Assembly (NCBI RefSeq): GCF_038967635.1
Contig: NZ_CP152413.1
Coordinates: forward strand, 5,460,001 to 5,524,000
Reading direction: 5' to 3'
From: Bradyrhizobium sp. B124
GTDB taxonomy: Bacteria; Pseudomonadota; Alphaproteobacteria; Rhizobiales; Xanthobacteraceae
DNA length: 64,000 nucleotides
A program made the translations under genes and the position numbers. The notes below the pieces were generated by a model. The model did no database searches. It was given only the letters and a program-made list of their open reading frames with translations, and had not been told where the DNA came from. This document shows, piece by piece, positions 1 through 9,688 of the stretch. Position 1 is the stretch's first letter. The number at the start of each line of letters is the position of its first letter.

Positions 1-1
1 C

Positions 2-607
2 GGGACCGGCAAGAGCACGCTGGTCCGCGCCATCGCTGGCTTGTGGCCCTGGGGCGGCGGCAGCGTCAGCCTGCATGCGGACCGCCGCCTGTTCATGCTG
101 CCGCAGAAGCCCTACGTGCCCTCGGGCACGCTGCGGCGCGCAGTGGCCTATCCTGGCGCGGCGGAGGACTGGAACGTCGATGAGATCGGCGACGCCCTGC
201 ACAAGGTCGGCCTCGACCATCTCAAGGAGAAGATCGAGGACGACGCGCCATGGGACCAGACGCTGTCCGGCGGCGAGAAGCAACGACTCGCCTTTGCCCG
301 CCTGCTGCTGCACAGCCCCGACATCGTCGTGCTCGACGAGGCGACCTCGGCGCTCGACGAAAAGAGCCAGGACAAGATGATGGAAATGGTGACGACGGAA
401 TTGCCAAAGGCGACCATCGTCAGCGTCGCCCATCGCGTCGAGCTCGAAGCATTCCATAGCCGCAAGATCGTGCTGGAGCGCCGCAAGGGTGGTGCGAAGC
501 TGGTCAGCGACGTCGACCTGATCCCGCGCAAGGGCAAGCGAAGGCTACTCGGACGCTTCCTGCGGCAGCGGCGAAGCTCCACCAAGGCGTCGGACAAGGC
601 AGCATAA
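2..607 (+). CDS. ABC transporter ATP-binding domain, 3' part (5' end outside window)
   Basis: C-terminal nucleotide-binding domain of an ABC transporter. The reading frame is open from base 2 and begins inside the Walker A motif (GTGKST), so the membrane domain lies before the window. A Q-loop follows (LPQKPYVPSGT), then the signature LSGGEKQR near fragment residue 88 and Walker B with D-loop (VVLDEATSALDE) near residues 110-121. The sequence LWPWGGG after Walker A and the PYVPSGTLR stretch recall the SbmA/BacA/YddA-like exporters, whose membrane and ATPase domains are fused in one chain. The substrate cannot be told from this part. A basic tail of about 35 residues ends the protein. The ATPase call is secure; the subfamily is an inference. 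Confidence 0.88.
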   Translation, partial: GTGKSTLVRAIAGLWPWGGGSVSLHADRRLFMLPQKPYVPSGTLRRAVAYPGAAEDWNVDEIGDALHKVGLDHLKEKIEDDAPWDQTLSGGEKQRLAFARLLLHSPDIVVLDEATSALDEKSQDKMMEMVTTELPKATIVSVAHRVELEAFHSRKIVLERRKGGAKLVSDVDLIPRKGKRRLLGRFLRQRRSSTKASDKAA

Positions 608-637
608 CGGGCGTTGGCGCTCCGATCAAAACCGGCT

Positions 638-1495
638 ATGCATGCCGCGCTTTCGATGAGGCCATGCGTGATCCCGAGCAACGACATTTCGCCGCCGCCG
701 TTCGGCGCCCTGGCGCCCAATGCGGCGCAGGCCGCCATCATCCGGCTTGCGCATGGCAGCGGATTGAAGCGCGGCGCGTTCCGGCCCTGGCTGTCGCGGC
801 TGGTCAATCTGTTCGGTTCGGGACCGCTTGATGTGACCTATCAGGGCGCATCGTTCCGCTTCTATCATCAGGCGAGCGCGACCGAGCGCGGCGCACTGTT
901 CAATCCCGATTACAATCTGGAAGAGCTCGCCTTCCTGCGCCGGCATGTCGGCGCCGGCGGCACCTTCGTCGATCTCGGCGCCAATGTCGGCACCTATGCG
1001 CTGGCGCTGGCGCGCGACGTCGGGCCCAATGGCAAGGTGATCGCGATCGAGCCGCATCCGATGACGCATGCGCGGCTCAAATTCAACACACAGGCCTCCG
1101 GATACCCGCAGGTGCAGCTGGTTGCAGCCGCCGCAGGTCCGACCGACGGCGAGCTGATGATCGAGACCGACGGCGACAATCTCGGCGCCAGCCACATCGT
1201 CACCGGCACGCCCACGGGCAATGCGTTCAAGGTGCCGTCGCTGCGGCTGCAACGCATCCTCGAAGAGGCCGGCGCGACCAGCGTCGATGCACTGAAGATC
1301 GACGTCGAGGGGTTCGAGGACCGCGTGCTCACCGGCTTCTTCCGCGACGCGCCGGAGCAGCTGTGGCCGCGCGCGGTCGTGATCGAGCATCTGTCAAAGG
1401 ACGAATGGACCGACGACTGCATTGCGGACATGCACACGCGCGGTTATGTCGATCAGGGCCGGACGCGGAGCAACACGCTGCTTGTGCGCGGTTGA
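638..1495 (+). CDS. FkbM family SAM-dependent methyltransferase
   Basis: Probable O-methyltransferase of the FkbM family, often acting on sugars or other small hydroxylated molecules. The SAM-binding core is clear: FVDLGANVGTYALALA (motif I) and VIAIEPHP (acidic end of strand 2). Downstream, ALKIDVEGFEDRVL is the characteristic FkbM IDVEG block. About 285 residues from the ATG at 638. Alternatives are TTG at 614 and ATG at 656, and no convincing Shine-Dalgarno separates them. It begins just after the ABC transporter stop, so co-transcription is likely. The substrate is unknown. Confidence 0.8.
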   Translation: MHAALSMRPCVIPSNDISPPPFGALAPNAAQAAIIRLAHGSGLKRGAFRPWLSRLVNLFGSGPLDVTYQGASFRFYHQASATERGALFNPDYNLEELAFLRRHVGAGGTFVDLGANVGTYALALARDVGPNGKVIAIEPHPMTHARLKFNTQASGYPQVQLVAAAAGPTDGELMIETDGDNLGASHIVTGTPTGNAFKVPSLRLQRILEEAGATSVDALKIDVEGFEDRVLTGFFRDAPEQLWPRAVVIEHLSKDEWTDDCIADMHTRGYVDQGRTRSNTLLVRG

Positions 1496-1569
1496 GGTGT
1501 AACCGCGGCCCAGGTCGGCCGCACCGGACGACGGACTTGCGTTCTCCTTTCCCTGAAAGAAGACGGACC

Positions 1570-1657
1570 GTAGCCCGGATGCAGCGCAGCGAAATCCGGG
1601 ACCAGACCATCCGCGGCTAGAGCAGCCCCGGATTGCACTGCGCTGCATCCGGGCTAC
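1570..1657. repeat. REP-like inverted repeat (GTAGCCCGGATGCAGCGCAG family)
   Basis: Two arms reading GTAGCCCGGATGCAGCGCAG and its inverse (CTGCGCTGCATCCGGGCTAC at the 3' side) enclose about 45 bases. A second copy of the same family lies at 16718-16803. It sits between the methyltransferase and the VOC gene and could fold in RNA as a large hairpin. Confidence 0.8.
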
Positions 1658-1733
1658 ATCTTCATTTCCCCTTTCCAAGGGGAGGTAAAACGAGAGCGCG
1701 GATGCCAATGCGGCACAACGAGGGAAGCTCGCA

Positions 1734-2120
1734 ATGATCGACCCTATCGGCTTTTCGGTCTCCGACTACGAACGCGCGAAGACGTTCTACCAGACGGCGC
1801 TGGCGCCGCTCGGTTACGGCCTGATCATGGAAGTGCCCGCGGAAGTGACCGGCCACGCGCCTGCGGCGGGCTTCGGCGCCAACGGCAAGCCGGACTTCTG
1901 GATCGGCGGCGAAGGCGCGATGAACAAGCCGGTGCATATCGCGATCATAGCCAAGGACCGCGCCACCGTCGACGCCTTCTACAAGGCTGCGATGGCGGCC
2001 GGCGGCCGCGACAACGGCGCGCCCGGCATTCGCGCGCATTATCACCCGAACTATTACGGCGGGTTCGTGCTCGATCCCGACGGCCACAACATCGAGGCGG
2101 TCTGCCACACGCCCGGATAA
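1734..2120 (+). CDS. VOC family protein (glyoxalase/bleomycin-resistance fold)
   Basis: A single-domain 128-residue protein of the vicinal oxygen chelate superfamily. It shows the typical opening IDPIGFSVSDYERAKTFY, a central GANGKPDFWIGG, and the closing FVLDPDGHNIEAVCH. The GHNIEAV block carries the usual C-terminal metal-ligand Glu. Members are small metalloenzymes or binding proteins of diverse function, and no substrate can be assigned. It stands alone after a repeat, starting at the ATG at 1734 directly after GCTCGCA, without a strong ribosome site. Confidence 0.82.
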   Translation: MIDPIGFSVSDYERAKTFYQTALAPLGYGLIMEVPAEVTGHAPAAGFGANGKPDFWIGGEGAMNKPVHIAIIAKDRATVDAFYKAAMAAGGRDNGAPGIRAHYHPNYYGGFVLDPDGHNIEAVCHTPG

Positions 2121-2225
2121 CGCGCACAGGAACGGCGCAGCGCGCGATTCGTTGTCGCTTCGAGATTCGATGGAGCGATCGATGCGCGCGATGCGACCTG
2201 ACATCGGCAACAGGGTCTCGATCTA

Positions 2226-2516
2226 ATGCCGATCGAGCCCCCCGAGATTCCCCCGGCGACGCCGGGCACGCCGAGTGAACCACCGCCTGGAATTCCGCCC
2301 GGCAATCCGCAGCCGGAGGTTCCGCCGCCGGTGCGCGAACCCGGCGAGCCGGCGCGACCGGACGAGCTGCCCGGCAAGACGCCAGACGAATCACCGGTGC
2401 GCGGACCGCCCGGACCAACCGGCCCGCCGCCTGCGACAGATCGCCCGCCGTCCCCTGATTCGCCGTCGCGCCCTGGTTCCAGATCGATTGCGAGTGTGTC
2501 CGAGCGTTTCTTCTGA
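2226..2516 (+). CDS. Small proline-rich hypothetical protein
   Basis: A 96-residue protein dominated by Pro, Glu and Gly (PPEIPPATPGTPSEPPPGIPPGN and similar), with no signal peptide, membrane segment or known domain. I believe similar short proline-rich proteins occur across Bradyrhizobium, but that is recollection. The biased composition also makes opposite-strand reading frames look open here. The + strand frame is preferred because its repeats read as sensible PPxxPP turns. Function unknown. Confidence 0.5.
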   Translation: MPIEPPEIPPATPGTPSEPPPGIPPGNPQPEVPPPVREPGEPARPDELPGKTPDESPVRGPPGPTGPPPATDRPPSPDSPSRPGSRSIASVSERFF

Positions 2517-2691
2517 ACGCGCAGTGAACAAGCGCACACGCAACCCGTTATAATGTCGAAATAAACTTCGCCGATGATTCGGCGCTCGCCACAATCCGGC
2601 CTAACGGCTGGCAATTCATCGTCCTGCCGAATTGTTCGGCTCTGACTTCCTTTCCTTCCTGCCCAGACTTTCCGCCGGGGACTCCAAGATT

Positions 2692-4992
2692 ATGACAAAG
2701 CTTCGTCTCGTGCTGCTTGCCACGACTGCGCTGACGGTGATGCAATTCGCCACCTCAGCGTCGCACGCACAAACTTCGCCGCTGGTCGTCGCACAGGCGC
2801 AGCCAAAGGAAGAGCTCGGACCTGACGGAAAGCCGAAGCCACGGCCCGCGCCGGGCGCGCCCGCGCATCCGGCACCGCCCGCAGCTGCACCGCCCGCCGC
2901 CGCACCGCATCCGCAAGCGCCGCCTCCGGCAGCCGCGCCGCATCCGGCTCCTCCGCCGGCCGCAGCGCCCGCGCGTCCGACACCGCCACCTCCGCCACCA
3001 GCCGCTGCTCCGCCGCACCCGACGCCGCCGGCTCCGCCGGCAGCCGCGCCTGCGCGCCCCGCTCCGCCGGCCGCACCCGCACGGCCCGAACCGCCCGCCG
3101 CGCGCCCGGCTCCGCCTCCGCCGGCAGCCGCGCCTGTACGGCCCGAGCCGCCTGCCGCGAAGCCGGCACCATCGCCAGCACCTGCACGGCCGGAGCCGCC
3201 CGCGGCTGCACCGGCGAAGCCGACCCCGCCACCGCCGGCGGTAGCGCCCGCACATCCCACGCCGACCCCTCCGCCGCCCGCTGCAGCACCGCAGCGGCCG
3301 GGCACGCCACCGCCTGGCGCAGGACCCGCGCACACGCTGCCGACCCCAGCACCGGCTGCCGCGCCGGCAGCGCGCCCAGGCACGCCGCCCGCGGCTGCAA
3401 CGCCGACGCCGGCCGCACCGGCAGCTCCGGGAGCTGCAACGCCGGCGCCGGCCGAGCGCCGGTCTGGTGATCGTCCGGGTGGTGAACGTCCTGGCGGCGC
3501 CAAGCAACCGCCGGGCACGCCGCCCGCGGTGACGCCGCCCGGCGCGACGTCGCCGGCAACGCCTACTCCATCGACAACGACAACGCCTCCCGCAGCAGGC
3601 GGACAGCCGCCCGCACGGCCTGGCACGCCCGGCACCCCACCCGCCGTGACGCCTCCCGGCGCGACGCCGACGCCACCGGCGCCGGGTCAGCAGGGACGTC
3701 CCGCCACACCCGGAACGGCTCCGACCCCGGGAGCAGCAATGGGCGCTCCCGGCGCCGCGACACCGGCTCCGGGTCAGCCGGGACGCCCGGGCACTCCGCC
3801 GGCCGCTGGTGCTGCGCCCGCAGTGCCGTCGGCCCAAGGAGCGGCCATGGGCGCCCCCACGCGTCCGGCCGGCCCCTCGGCGCCGGGTGTCGTGCCCGGC
3901 TCGGCGGCCGCAACGCCCCCGCCCGGCAACGCGCAATATGCCCCACCGACGGTTTCCTCGGCTTTCCGGACCGCGCCGACCGTCGCCGCGCCGCTTCCGC
4001 CGGCTCCGCGGCATGACAACGTCTCGCCGCTCGCGATCGGTGCCGCCGTCGGCGTCGGCGTGGTGGCCGGTGCGATCATCGGCGGGACCATCGCCGACCT
4101 GCACAACCAGCGGCAGGAAGTCGTCGAAGACGGCCGCACCATCTACACCGAGCCGGACCGCATCATCATCCGCGATCCGGGTGGACAGGCCTATGTGCGC
4201 GGCGACGACGTCTATCGCTTCCGCTATGGCGCGCGCGACATTCGCACCGAGACGATCGGCGGCGAGACTCGCACCATCGTGGTTCGTCCCGACGGCAGCG
4301 AGATCATCACCGTGGTCGGTCCCGATGGCCAGATGCTGCGCCGGATCCGCAGGGATCCCGGTGGCCGCGAGCTCGTCATCATCGACAACAGCTATCGCGA
4401 TCCGGGCGCGGTCGGCGGCTTCTATGTCGACCTGCCTCCGCCGGTGGTCCGCATCCCCTATGATCGCTACATCGTCGAGTCCGACAGCGCGGCGCCGGAC
4501 GTGATCTACGACACCATGGAGGCCCCGCCGGTGGATCGGATCGCGCGACGCTATTCGCTCGACGAAATCCGCTACAGCCCGAACGTCCGCATGCTGATGC
4601 CGTCGATCGACGTCAACAGCATCAACTTCGACTCCGGCTCCTGGCAGATCCCGCCGGATCAGGCGGCGAAGCTGCAGGCGATCGCCGACGGCCTCAACCG
4701 GGCCATCCAGCGCAATCCGCGCGAGGTGTTCCTGATCGAAGGCCACACGGATGCGACCGGCAACGACACCGACAATCTGTCGCTGTCCGACCGCCGTGCG
4801 CAGTCCGCCGCCGAGCTGCTGACGCAGCAATTCGGCGTGCCGGCGGAAAACCTGACCTCGCAGGGTTACGGCTCGCAATATCTGAAGGAGCAGACCGACG
4901 GACCGAGCCGTATCAACCGGCGCGTCACCGTCCGCCGCATCACCCCGCTGCTCAACGGCGGCACCGCCTCCGCCGCGCCGCCGCCGCGCTGA
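2692..4992 (+). CDS. OmpA family protein with long proline/alanine-rich segment
   Basis: Envelope protein of 766 residues from the ATG at 2692, chosen because MTKLRLVLLATTALTVMQFA...SHA is a good signal peptide. An in-frame start at 2632 would bury it. Residues about 30-420 are Pro/Ala repeats likely to be extended, for example to span periplasm or wall. A Gly/Val-rich hydrophobic stretch (AIGAAVGVGVVAGAIIGGTI) follows. The C-terminal 120 residues are an OmpA peptidoglycan-binding domain: INFDSGSWQI, LIEGHTDATG, LSLSDRRAQSAAELL and RINRRVTVRR, with the Asp and Arg used to bind diaminopimelate. It probably tethers the outer membrane or a surface structure to peptidoglycan. A strong terminator follows. 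Confidence 0.85.
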   Translation: MTKLRLVLLATTALTVMQFATSASHAQTSPLVVAQAQPKEELGPDGKPKPRPAPGAPAHPAPPAAAPPAAAPHPQAPPPAAAPHPAPPPAAAPARPTPPPPPPAAAPPHPTPPAPPAAAPARPAPPAAPARPEPPAARPAPPPPAAAPVRPEPPAAKPAPSPAPARPEPPAAAPAKPTPPPPAVAPAHPTPTPPPPAAAPQRPGTPPPGAGPAHTLPTPAPAAAPAARPGTPPAAATPTPAAPAAPGAATPAPAERRSGDRPGGERPGGAKQPPGTPPAVTPPGATSPATPTPSTTTTPPAAGGQPPARPGTPGTPPAVTPPGATPTPPAPGQQGRPATPGTAPTPGAAMGAPGAATPAPGQPGRPGTPPAAGAAPAVPSAQGAAMGAPTRPAGPSAPGVVPGSAAATPPPGNAQYAPPTVSSAFRTAPTVAAPLPPAPRHDNVSPLAIGAAVGVGVVAGAIIGGTIADLHNQRQEVVEDGRTIYTEPDRIIIRDPGGQAYVRGDDVYRFRYGARDIRTETIGGETRTIVVRPDGSEIITVVGPDGQMLRRIRRDPGGRELVIIDNSYRDPGAVGGFYVDLPPPVVRIPYDRYIVESDSAAPDVIYDTMEAPPVDRIARRYSLDEIRYSPNVRMLMPSIDVNSINFDSGSWQIPPDQAAKLQAIADGLNRAIQRNPREVFLIEGHTDATGNDTDNLSLSDRRAQSAAELLTQQFGVPAENLTSQGYGSQYLKEQTDGPSRINRRVTVRRITPLLNGGTASAAPPPR

Positions 4993-5014
4993 GCCGGCGC
5001 GACATCGCGATACG

Positions 5015-5045
5015 AAATGGCCGGGAGCGACCCCGGCCATTTTTT
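5015..5045 (+). terminator. Rho-independent terminator of the OmpA-family gene
   Basis: AAATGGCCGGG and CCCGGCCATTT form an 11-bp stem around a 6-base loop, ending in a run of T. It lies 23 bases after the stop codon at 4992. Confidence 0.88.
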
Positions 5046-5052
5046 GTTTCTT

Positions 5053-5187
5053 CTCCTTCCCCTGAAAGGGGAGAGGTCGGGATGGGGGTCAGCCACAGGC
5101 GACGCTGCGCATGGAGAGAGCAGATCCCCACCCGCTTTGCTCCAACGAGCAAAGCAACCTCCCCTTTTCAAGGGGAGGTTGAAGCTG
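5053..5187. repeat. Intergenic repeat, CCCCTTTTCAAGGGGAGG family
   Basis: About 135 bases with GGGATGGGGGTCAGCC, GATCCCCACCCGCTTTGCTC and CCCCTTTTCAAGGGGAGG. The same blocks occur inverted at 16811-16942. Both ends carry short complementary arms (CCCCTGAAAGGGGAGAGG and CCTCCCCTTTTCAAGGGG). No reading frame is credible inside it. Confidence 0.75.
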
Positions 5188-5221
5188 CGTAGCGCGGATG
5201 AAGCGCACCTCCAATACGTTG

Positions 5222-5587
5222 TCAGCGCGCCATCTGCTGCGGGTCGTAGAAGAAGCGCTCCTCGACCAGTTCCTCGCCGCGCCAGGTCTGCCAGGCGACC
5301 TCCTCCATGCGGCGGACCTTGCCGTCCTTGCCGGTGAATTCGAAGCGCCAGCAGATCGCCGAATGATCGCCGTCGAGCAACAGCGGTCCGAGCCGCGTGG
5401 TCTTCACACTGGTGACCGCGGCCAGCACCGCTGCCTCGCGCGCCGCCAGCGCCTCGCGGCCGACGCGCCATTCGCCGTCGTTCTCCTGGGTGCGGGCATC
5501 GGCGGTATAGAAATTCCTGATCGCGCCGACATGGTCGTTGGATTCGACCGTGTCGGCGAAGGCTTGCAGCGTCTCGAGCGAGGGCAT
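5222..5587 (-). CDS. NTF2/SnoaL-like nuclear transport factor 2 family protein
   Basis: A 121-residue single-domain protein of the NTF2-like (SnoaL/ketosteroid isomerase) fold. It starts LETLQAFADTVESNDHVGAIRNFYTADART and ends GEELVEERFFYDPQQM. Family members bind small hydrophobic ligands or catalyse isomerisation or dehydration; nothing here fixes a substrate. The gene is divergent from a TetR regulator at 5685, and two palindromes lie 15-56 bases before its start codon. It is therefore the likely regulated target, induced when the TetR protein binds its ligand. Confidence 0.8.
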   Translation of the reverse strand: MPSLETLQAFADTVESNDHVGAIRNFYTADARTQENDGEWRVGREALAAREAAVLAAVTSVKTTRLGPLLLDGDHSAICWRFEFTGKDGKVRRMEEVAWQTWRGEELVEERFFYDPQQMAR

Positions 5588-5601
5588 CGGGTAATCTCCA
5601 T

Positions 5602-5643
5602 TTACCGACTGATAGTCGGTATTTATCGACTGAGAGTCGGTAA
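5602..5643. promoter_or_regulatory. Two tandem TetR-type operator palindromes
   Basis: TACCGACTGATAGTCGGTA (5603-5621) is a perfect palindrome with 8-base arms. TTATCGACTGAGAGTCGGTAA (5623-5643) is the same site with one mismatch. The centres are 21 bases apart, two helical turns. They lie between the divergent NTF2-like gene and the TetR gene, so one dimer pair could repress both promoters. Confidence 0.8.
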
Positions 5644-5684
5644 GTCAACTGGCGCCGACCCGGAACCTGGGCTAGACATTCGCT

Positions 5685-6272
5685 ATGGCAACCCAGGCCG
5701 AACGGCGCGAGAAGACCAGAGCCGCGATCGTCAAGGCGGCGCGGCGCATTTTTGGCGAGCGCGGCTTTGCGGCGGCGACGATGGATGACATCGCCAGCGG
5801 GGCGCGCGTCGCCAAGGGCGCGGTCTATCATCACTTCGCGACCAAGGAGGCGGTGTTCGAGGCGGTGTTCGACCAGGTCTCGATGGACCTCGTCGCCGAT
5901 CTCGACCGCATCTCGCGCGCCGAGAACGATCCGCTCGCGGCGATGGCGGCGGGAACGCAGGGCTATTTCGCGGCATGTTCAAAAGGCCCGACCGGCCAGA
6001 TCATCTTGCGCGATGGCCCGGCCGTGCTCGGCTGGGAACGCTGGCGCGAGATCGACGCCAAGCATTTCGGCGGCAAATTTCCGCGCGCGTTGACCGCCGC
6101 GATGGATGCCGGCGTGATCGCCAAGCAGCCGGTCGAGCCCCTGGCGCGGCTGCTGCTCGGCGCGGTGACGGAAGCCGCGGTCGCGGTCTCCGCGGGGCCC
6201 GACACCGGCAAGACCGGCACGGATTACGCGCGCGCGTTCCGTTCGCTGCTCGATGCGCTCAGGGCGAAATGA
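5685..6272 (+). CDS. TetR/AcrR family transcriptional regulator
   Basis: A 195-residue repressor-type regulator. The N-terminal helix-turn-helix is classical: REKTRAAIVKAARRIFGERGFAAATMDDIASGARVAKGAVYHHFATKEAVFEAVF. The C-terminal ligand-binding and dimer domain is more variable (PLARLLLGAVTEAAVAVSAG). It is divergent from the NTF2-like gene, with two matching palindromes in the 97-base gap, which points to autoregulation and control of that gene. The inducer is unknown. A repeat, now split by an insertion sequence, follows its stop codon. Confidence 0.9.
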   Translation: MATQAERREKTRAAIVKAARRIFGERGFAAATMDDIASGARVAKGAVYHHFATKEAVFEAVFDQVSMDLVADLDRISRAENDPLAAMAAGTQGYFAACSKGPTGQIILRDGPAVLGWERWREIDAKHFGGKFPRALTAAMDAGVIAKQPVEPLARLLLGAVTEAAVAVSAGPDTGKTGTDYARAFRSLLDALRAK

Positions 6273-6308
6273 AATTGTACAGCAGCTTGCGCTACAAGCT
6301 CATAGTCC

Positions 6309-6404
6309 CGTCATCCTGAGGCGCGAGCTCTTGCGAGCCTCGAAGGATGAATCGGCCACCAGCCGGGCCGCGCATCCTTCGAGGCTCGCTCCGCTCGCAC
6401 CTCA
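6309..6404. repeat. REP-like repeat (CGTCATCCTGAGG family) interrupted by an insertion sequence
   Basis: The left arm CGTCATCCTGAGGCGCGAGC...CCTCGAAGGATG (6309-6349) and the right arm starting CATCCTTCGAGGCTCG (6373) are inverse copies. The right arm stops at 6404 and resumes at 7343 with GGATGACGG, on the far side of the IS element. A complete relative lies at 9689-9789. Confidence 0.85.
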
Positions 6405-7339
6405 GAGCCTGACTGATAAATGGGGGTGAGTGATCCCAGCGAGGTGTGATTCCATCGGATTTGCAAAGATTCGAAGGAGATCACGATGCCCTGGACTGAA
6501 ATCACTCGAAAGCAATATCGGCGGGACGACCTGCGTTATGCAAGCGATATGACAGATGCGGAATGGAGGCTGATCAGGCGCCTTCTGCCGCGAGCACACC
6601 GGCGTGGCCGACCGCGCCGAACCGATCTTCGTAGTGTTGTGGAGGCGGTTCTCTACATTCTATCGACAGGATGCCAGTGGCGGGCACTGCCGCAGGAGTT
6701 CCCACCCTATTCGACGGTGCAGGGTTATTTTTACGCGTGGCGAGATACGGGTCGATGGCAGAAGATCGCCAGCGTTCTTGTTCAGCGGGCGCGAAAAAAG
6801 CTGGGACGTGCTTCAAAGCCGACAGCTGCCGTGATCGACAGCCAAAGTGCGCCGACCACGCAGGCCGGCGGGCCTCGTGGCTACGACGCGGGGAAGCGCA
6901 TCTACGGCCGCAAGCGGCACATTGTGACCGACACCAATGGCCTGCTCCTCGGAGTTCATGTGCATCCGGCCAACGTCCAGGACTGCCATGGTGCGGTACC
7001 GTTGCTGAAGATGGTACGGACGCAATTCCCTCGGCTGGGACACGTTTTTGCCGATCGGATCTATCGTGGGAAGCAGCTTCTCGACGCCCTCTCGGACTGC
7101 GGTCCATGGACCATCGAGATCGTCGAGCGGCCTCAAGGCGTCAAAGGCTTCCAGCTGCTGCCGCGACGATGGGTTGTTGAACGGACATTCGCTTGGTTCG
7201 GCAGATGTCGACGTCTCGCCAAGGACTTCGAGGCCGCCACAGCCACCGAAGTCGCATGGTTACTCCTCGCCCACATCAGGCTCCTGACCCGCAGACTTGC
7301 CGCCGCTCATAGCGATTGACGGCATTATGAGTCAGACTC
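6405..7339 (+). mobile_element. Complete IS5-family insertion sequence, 935 bp
   Basis: Terminal inverted repeats are GAGCCTGACTGATAA (6405-6419) and, inverted, GAGTCTGACTCATAA (7325-7339), matching at 13 of 15 positions. A 3-base target duplication TCA flanks it (6402-6404 and 7340-7342), which fits the TNA targets of the IS1031/IS427-type groups. One intact transposase gene fills the element. The ends could shift by two bases, giving CTCAG as the duplication, because the flank and terminus share bases. Confidence 0.88.
6486..7319 (+). CDS. IS5 family transposase (single frame, intact)
   Basis: A 277-residue DDE transposase. The N-terminal domain has the IS5-type block SDMTDAEWRLIRRLLP...GRPRRTDLRSVVEAVLYILSTGCQWRALP. 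The catalytic residues are visible as Asp in AVIDSQSAPTT, Asp in HVFADRIYRG, and Glu in RRWVVERTFAWFGRCRRLAKDFE, which is the Y/W-R-E-K-like signature of the family. GAAGGAGA precedes the ATG at 6486. No frameshift or stop is seen, so the element may be active. Confidence 0.93.
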   Translation: MPWTEITRKQYRRDDLRYASDMTDAEWRLIRRLLPRAHRRGRPRRTDLRSVVEAVLYILSTGCQWRALPQEFPPYSTVQGYFYAWRDTGRWQKIASVLVQRARKKLGRASKPTAAVIDSQSAPTTQAGGPRGYDAGKRIYGRKRHIVTDTNGLLLGVHVHPANVQDCHGAVPLLKMVRTQFPRLGHVFADRIYRGKQLLDALSDCGPWTIEIVERPQGVKGFQLLPRRWVVERTFAWFGRCRRLAKDFEAATATEVAWLLLAHIRLLTRRLAAAHSD

Positions 7340-7441
7340 TCAGGATGACGGAGATGGATTGCCTCTTTGTCGAGTTGCGAACGAACTCGCCGAGGGCGGA
7401 CCCGTTCGCCTGCCCGGGACGACACCGAGTTTTTGGCGACC

Positions 7442-8827
<1,386 letters not shown>

Positions 8828-8858
8828 TCAAATTTCGGAAGGCGGAGCACGCCTTTAA

Positions 8859-9641
8859 TCAGGCTTCCGTACCGCCGGGCTCGGCCTTGCCGTCCCGGCG
8901 CCAGCGCTGCATCAGGCGGTAACCGGGCATTGCCAGCCGTGTCAGCGCGGCATCGACCTGGGCGTCGGTCAGCCGGGTCGCGGCCCAGCGGTAGATCAGC
9001 GCATAGAACAGCCAGACGGTGAAGAACGACACCAGGCCCGCAATCGCCACATCGGTGAAGAAGTGCCCGCCAAAGGCCATTCGAAGCCCGCTGGTGACGA
9101 TGCCAAACACGGTTGCCCCGGCAAAGGCCAGCGGCCGCCAGGCGGGCGGCGTCAGCGCCGCCGGCGCATAGGTCCAGAATGCGGTGGCGCCCTCGCCGGA
9201 GAAGAACGAGCAGTTGCGCGGGCAGCCGCCGCGCGGGTCCCACCACGGCATGAATTGCAAATCGCCGCCGAACTGCGTCACGAACACCGGCCGCGGCCGG
9301 CCCCAATAATTCTTGAAGGTGAGGTTGGTGAGCACGCCGGCCGAGAGCAGCATCGTGGTGAGCAGGAACACCGCGGCGCGGCCGGACATCAGCATCGGCC
9401 GATCCGGCCGGATGAATTTCCAGACGATGGTCACGATCGCCGGCAGCACCAGCGCCCAGGCGATCCACATCGCCGCGTCGCGCGCGAATGACGCCACCGC
9501 GTCGAGCTTCAGCGGGAAGGTGTTCTGCGCGGCATCGTAGAACAGCGCCGCCAGCTTCAGGTCAAGCTCGGGATAGATCCCGAACACGAGGCCAATGATG
9601 AGCGCGAGCGCCAGCGCGATGAAAAGTCCGGTCCGGTTCAT
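8859..9641 (-). CDS. Phosphatase PAP2 family membrane protein
   Basis: A polytopic inner-membrane protein of 260 residues with PAP2 (lipid or isoprenoid phosphate phosphatase) motifs. LTFKNYWGRPRP is motif 1. CSFFSGEGATAFW sits where PSGH normally stands, with Glu in place of His. GLRMAFGGHFFTDVAIAG is motif 3, carrying the nucleophilic His and supporting Asp. The Glu variant is, from memory, a recognised subgroup, so activity is plausible. The likely substrate is a phospholipid, lipid A or undecaprenyl pyrophosphate. The first hydrophobic segment (FIALALALIIGLVFGIYP) is a signal anchor. Confidence 0.82.
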   Translation of the reverse strand: MNRTGLFIALALALIIGLVFGIYPELDLKLAALFYDAAQNTFPLKLDAVASFARDAAMWIAWALVLPAIVTIVWKFIRPDRPMLMSGRAAVFLLTTMLLSAGVLTNLTFKNYWGRPRPVFVTQFGGDLQFMPWWDPRGGCPRNCSFFSGEGATAFWTYAPAALTPPAWRPLAFAGATVFGIVTSGLRMAFGGHFFTDVAIAGLVSFFTVWLFYALIYRWAATRLTDAQVDAALTRLAMPGYRLMQRWRRDGKAEPGGTEA

Positions 9642-9688
9642 GGCGCGCGGTTTAGCCGAGGCGATGGGGCATGGGAAGTGTGGGTTAT

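Noticed and set aside
2616-3635. Long Gly/Ala-rich reading frame opposite the OmpA-family gene
   Set aside because: It is the mirror of a Pro/Ala-rich coding region; the + strand frame has a signal peptide and an OmpA domain, this one has neither.
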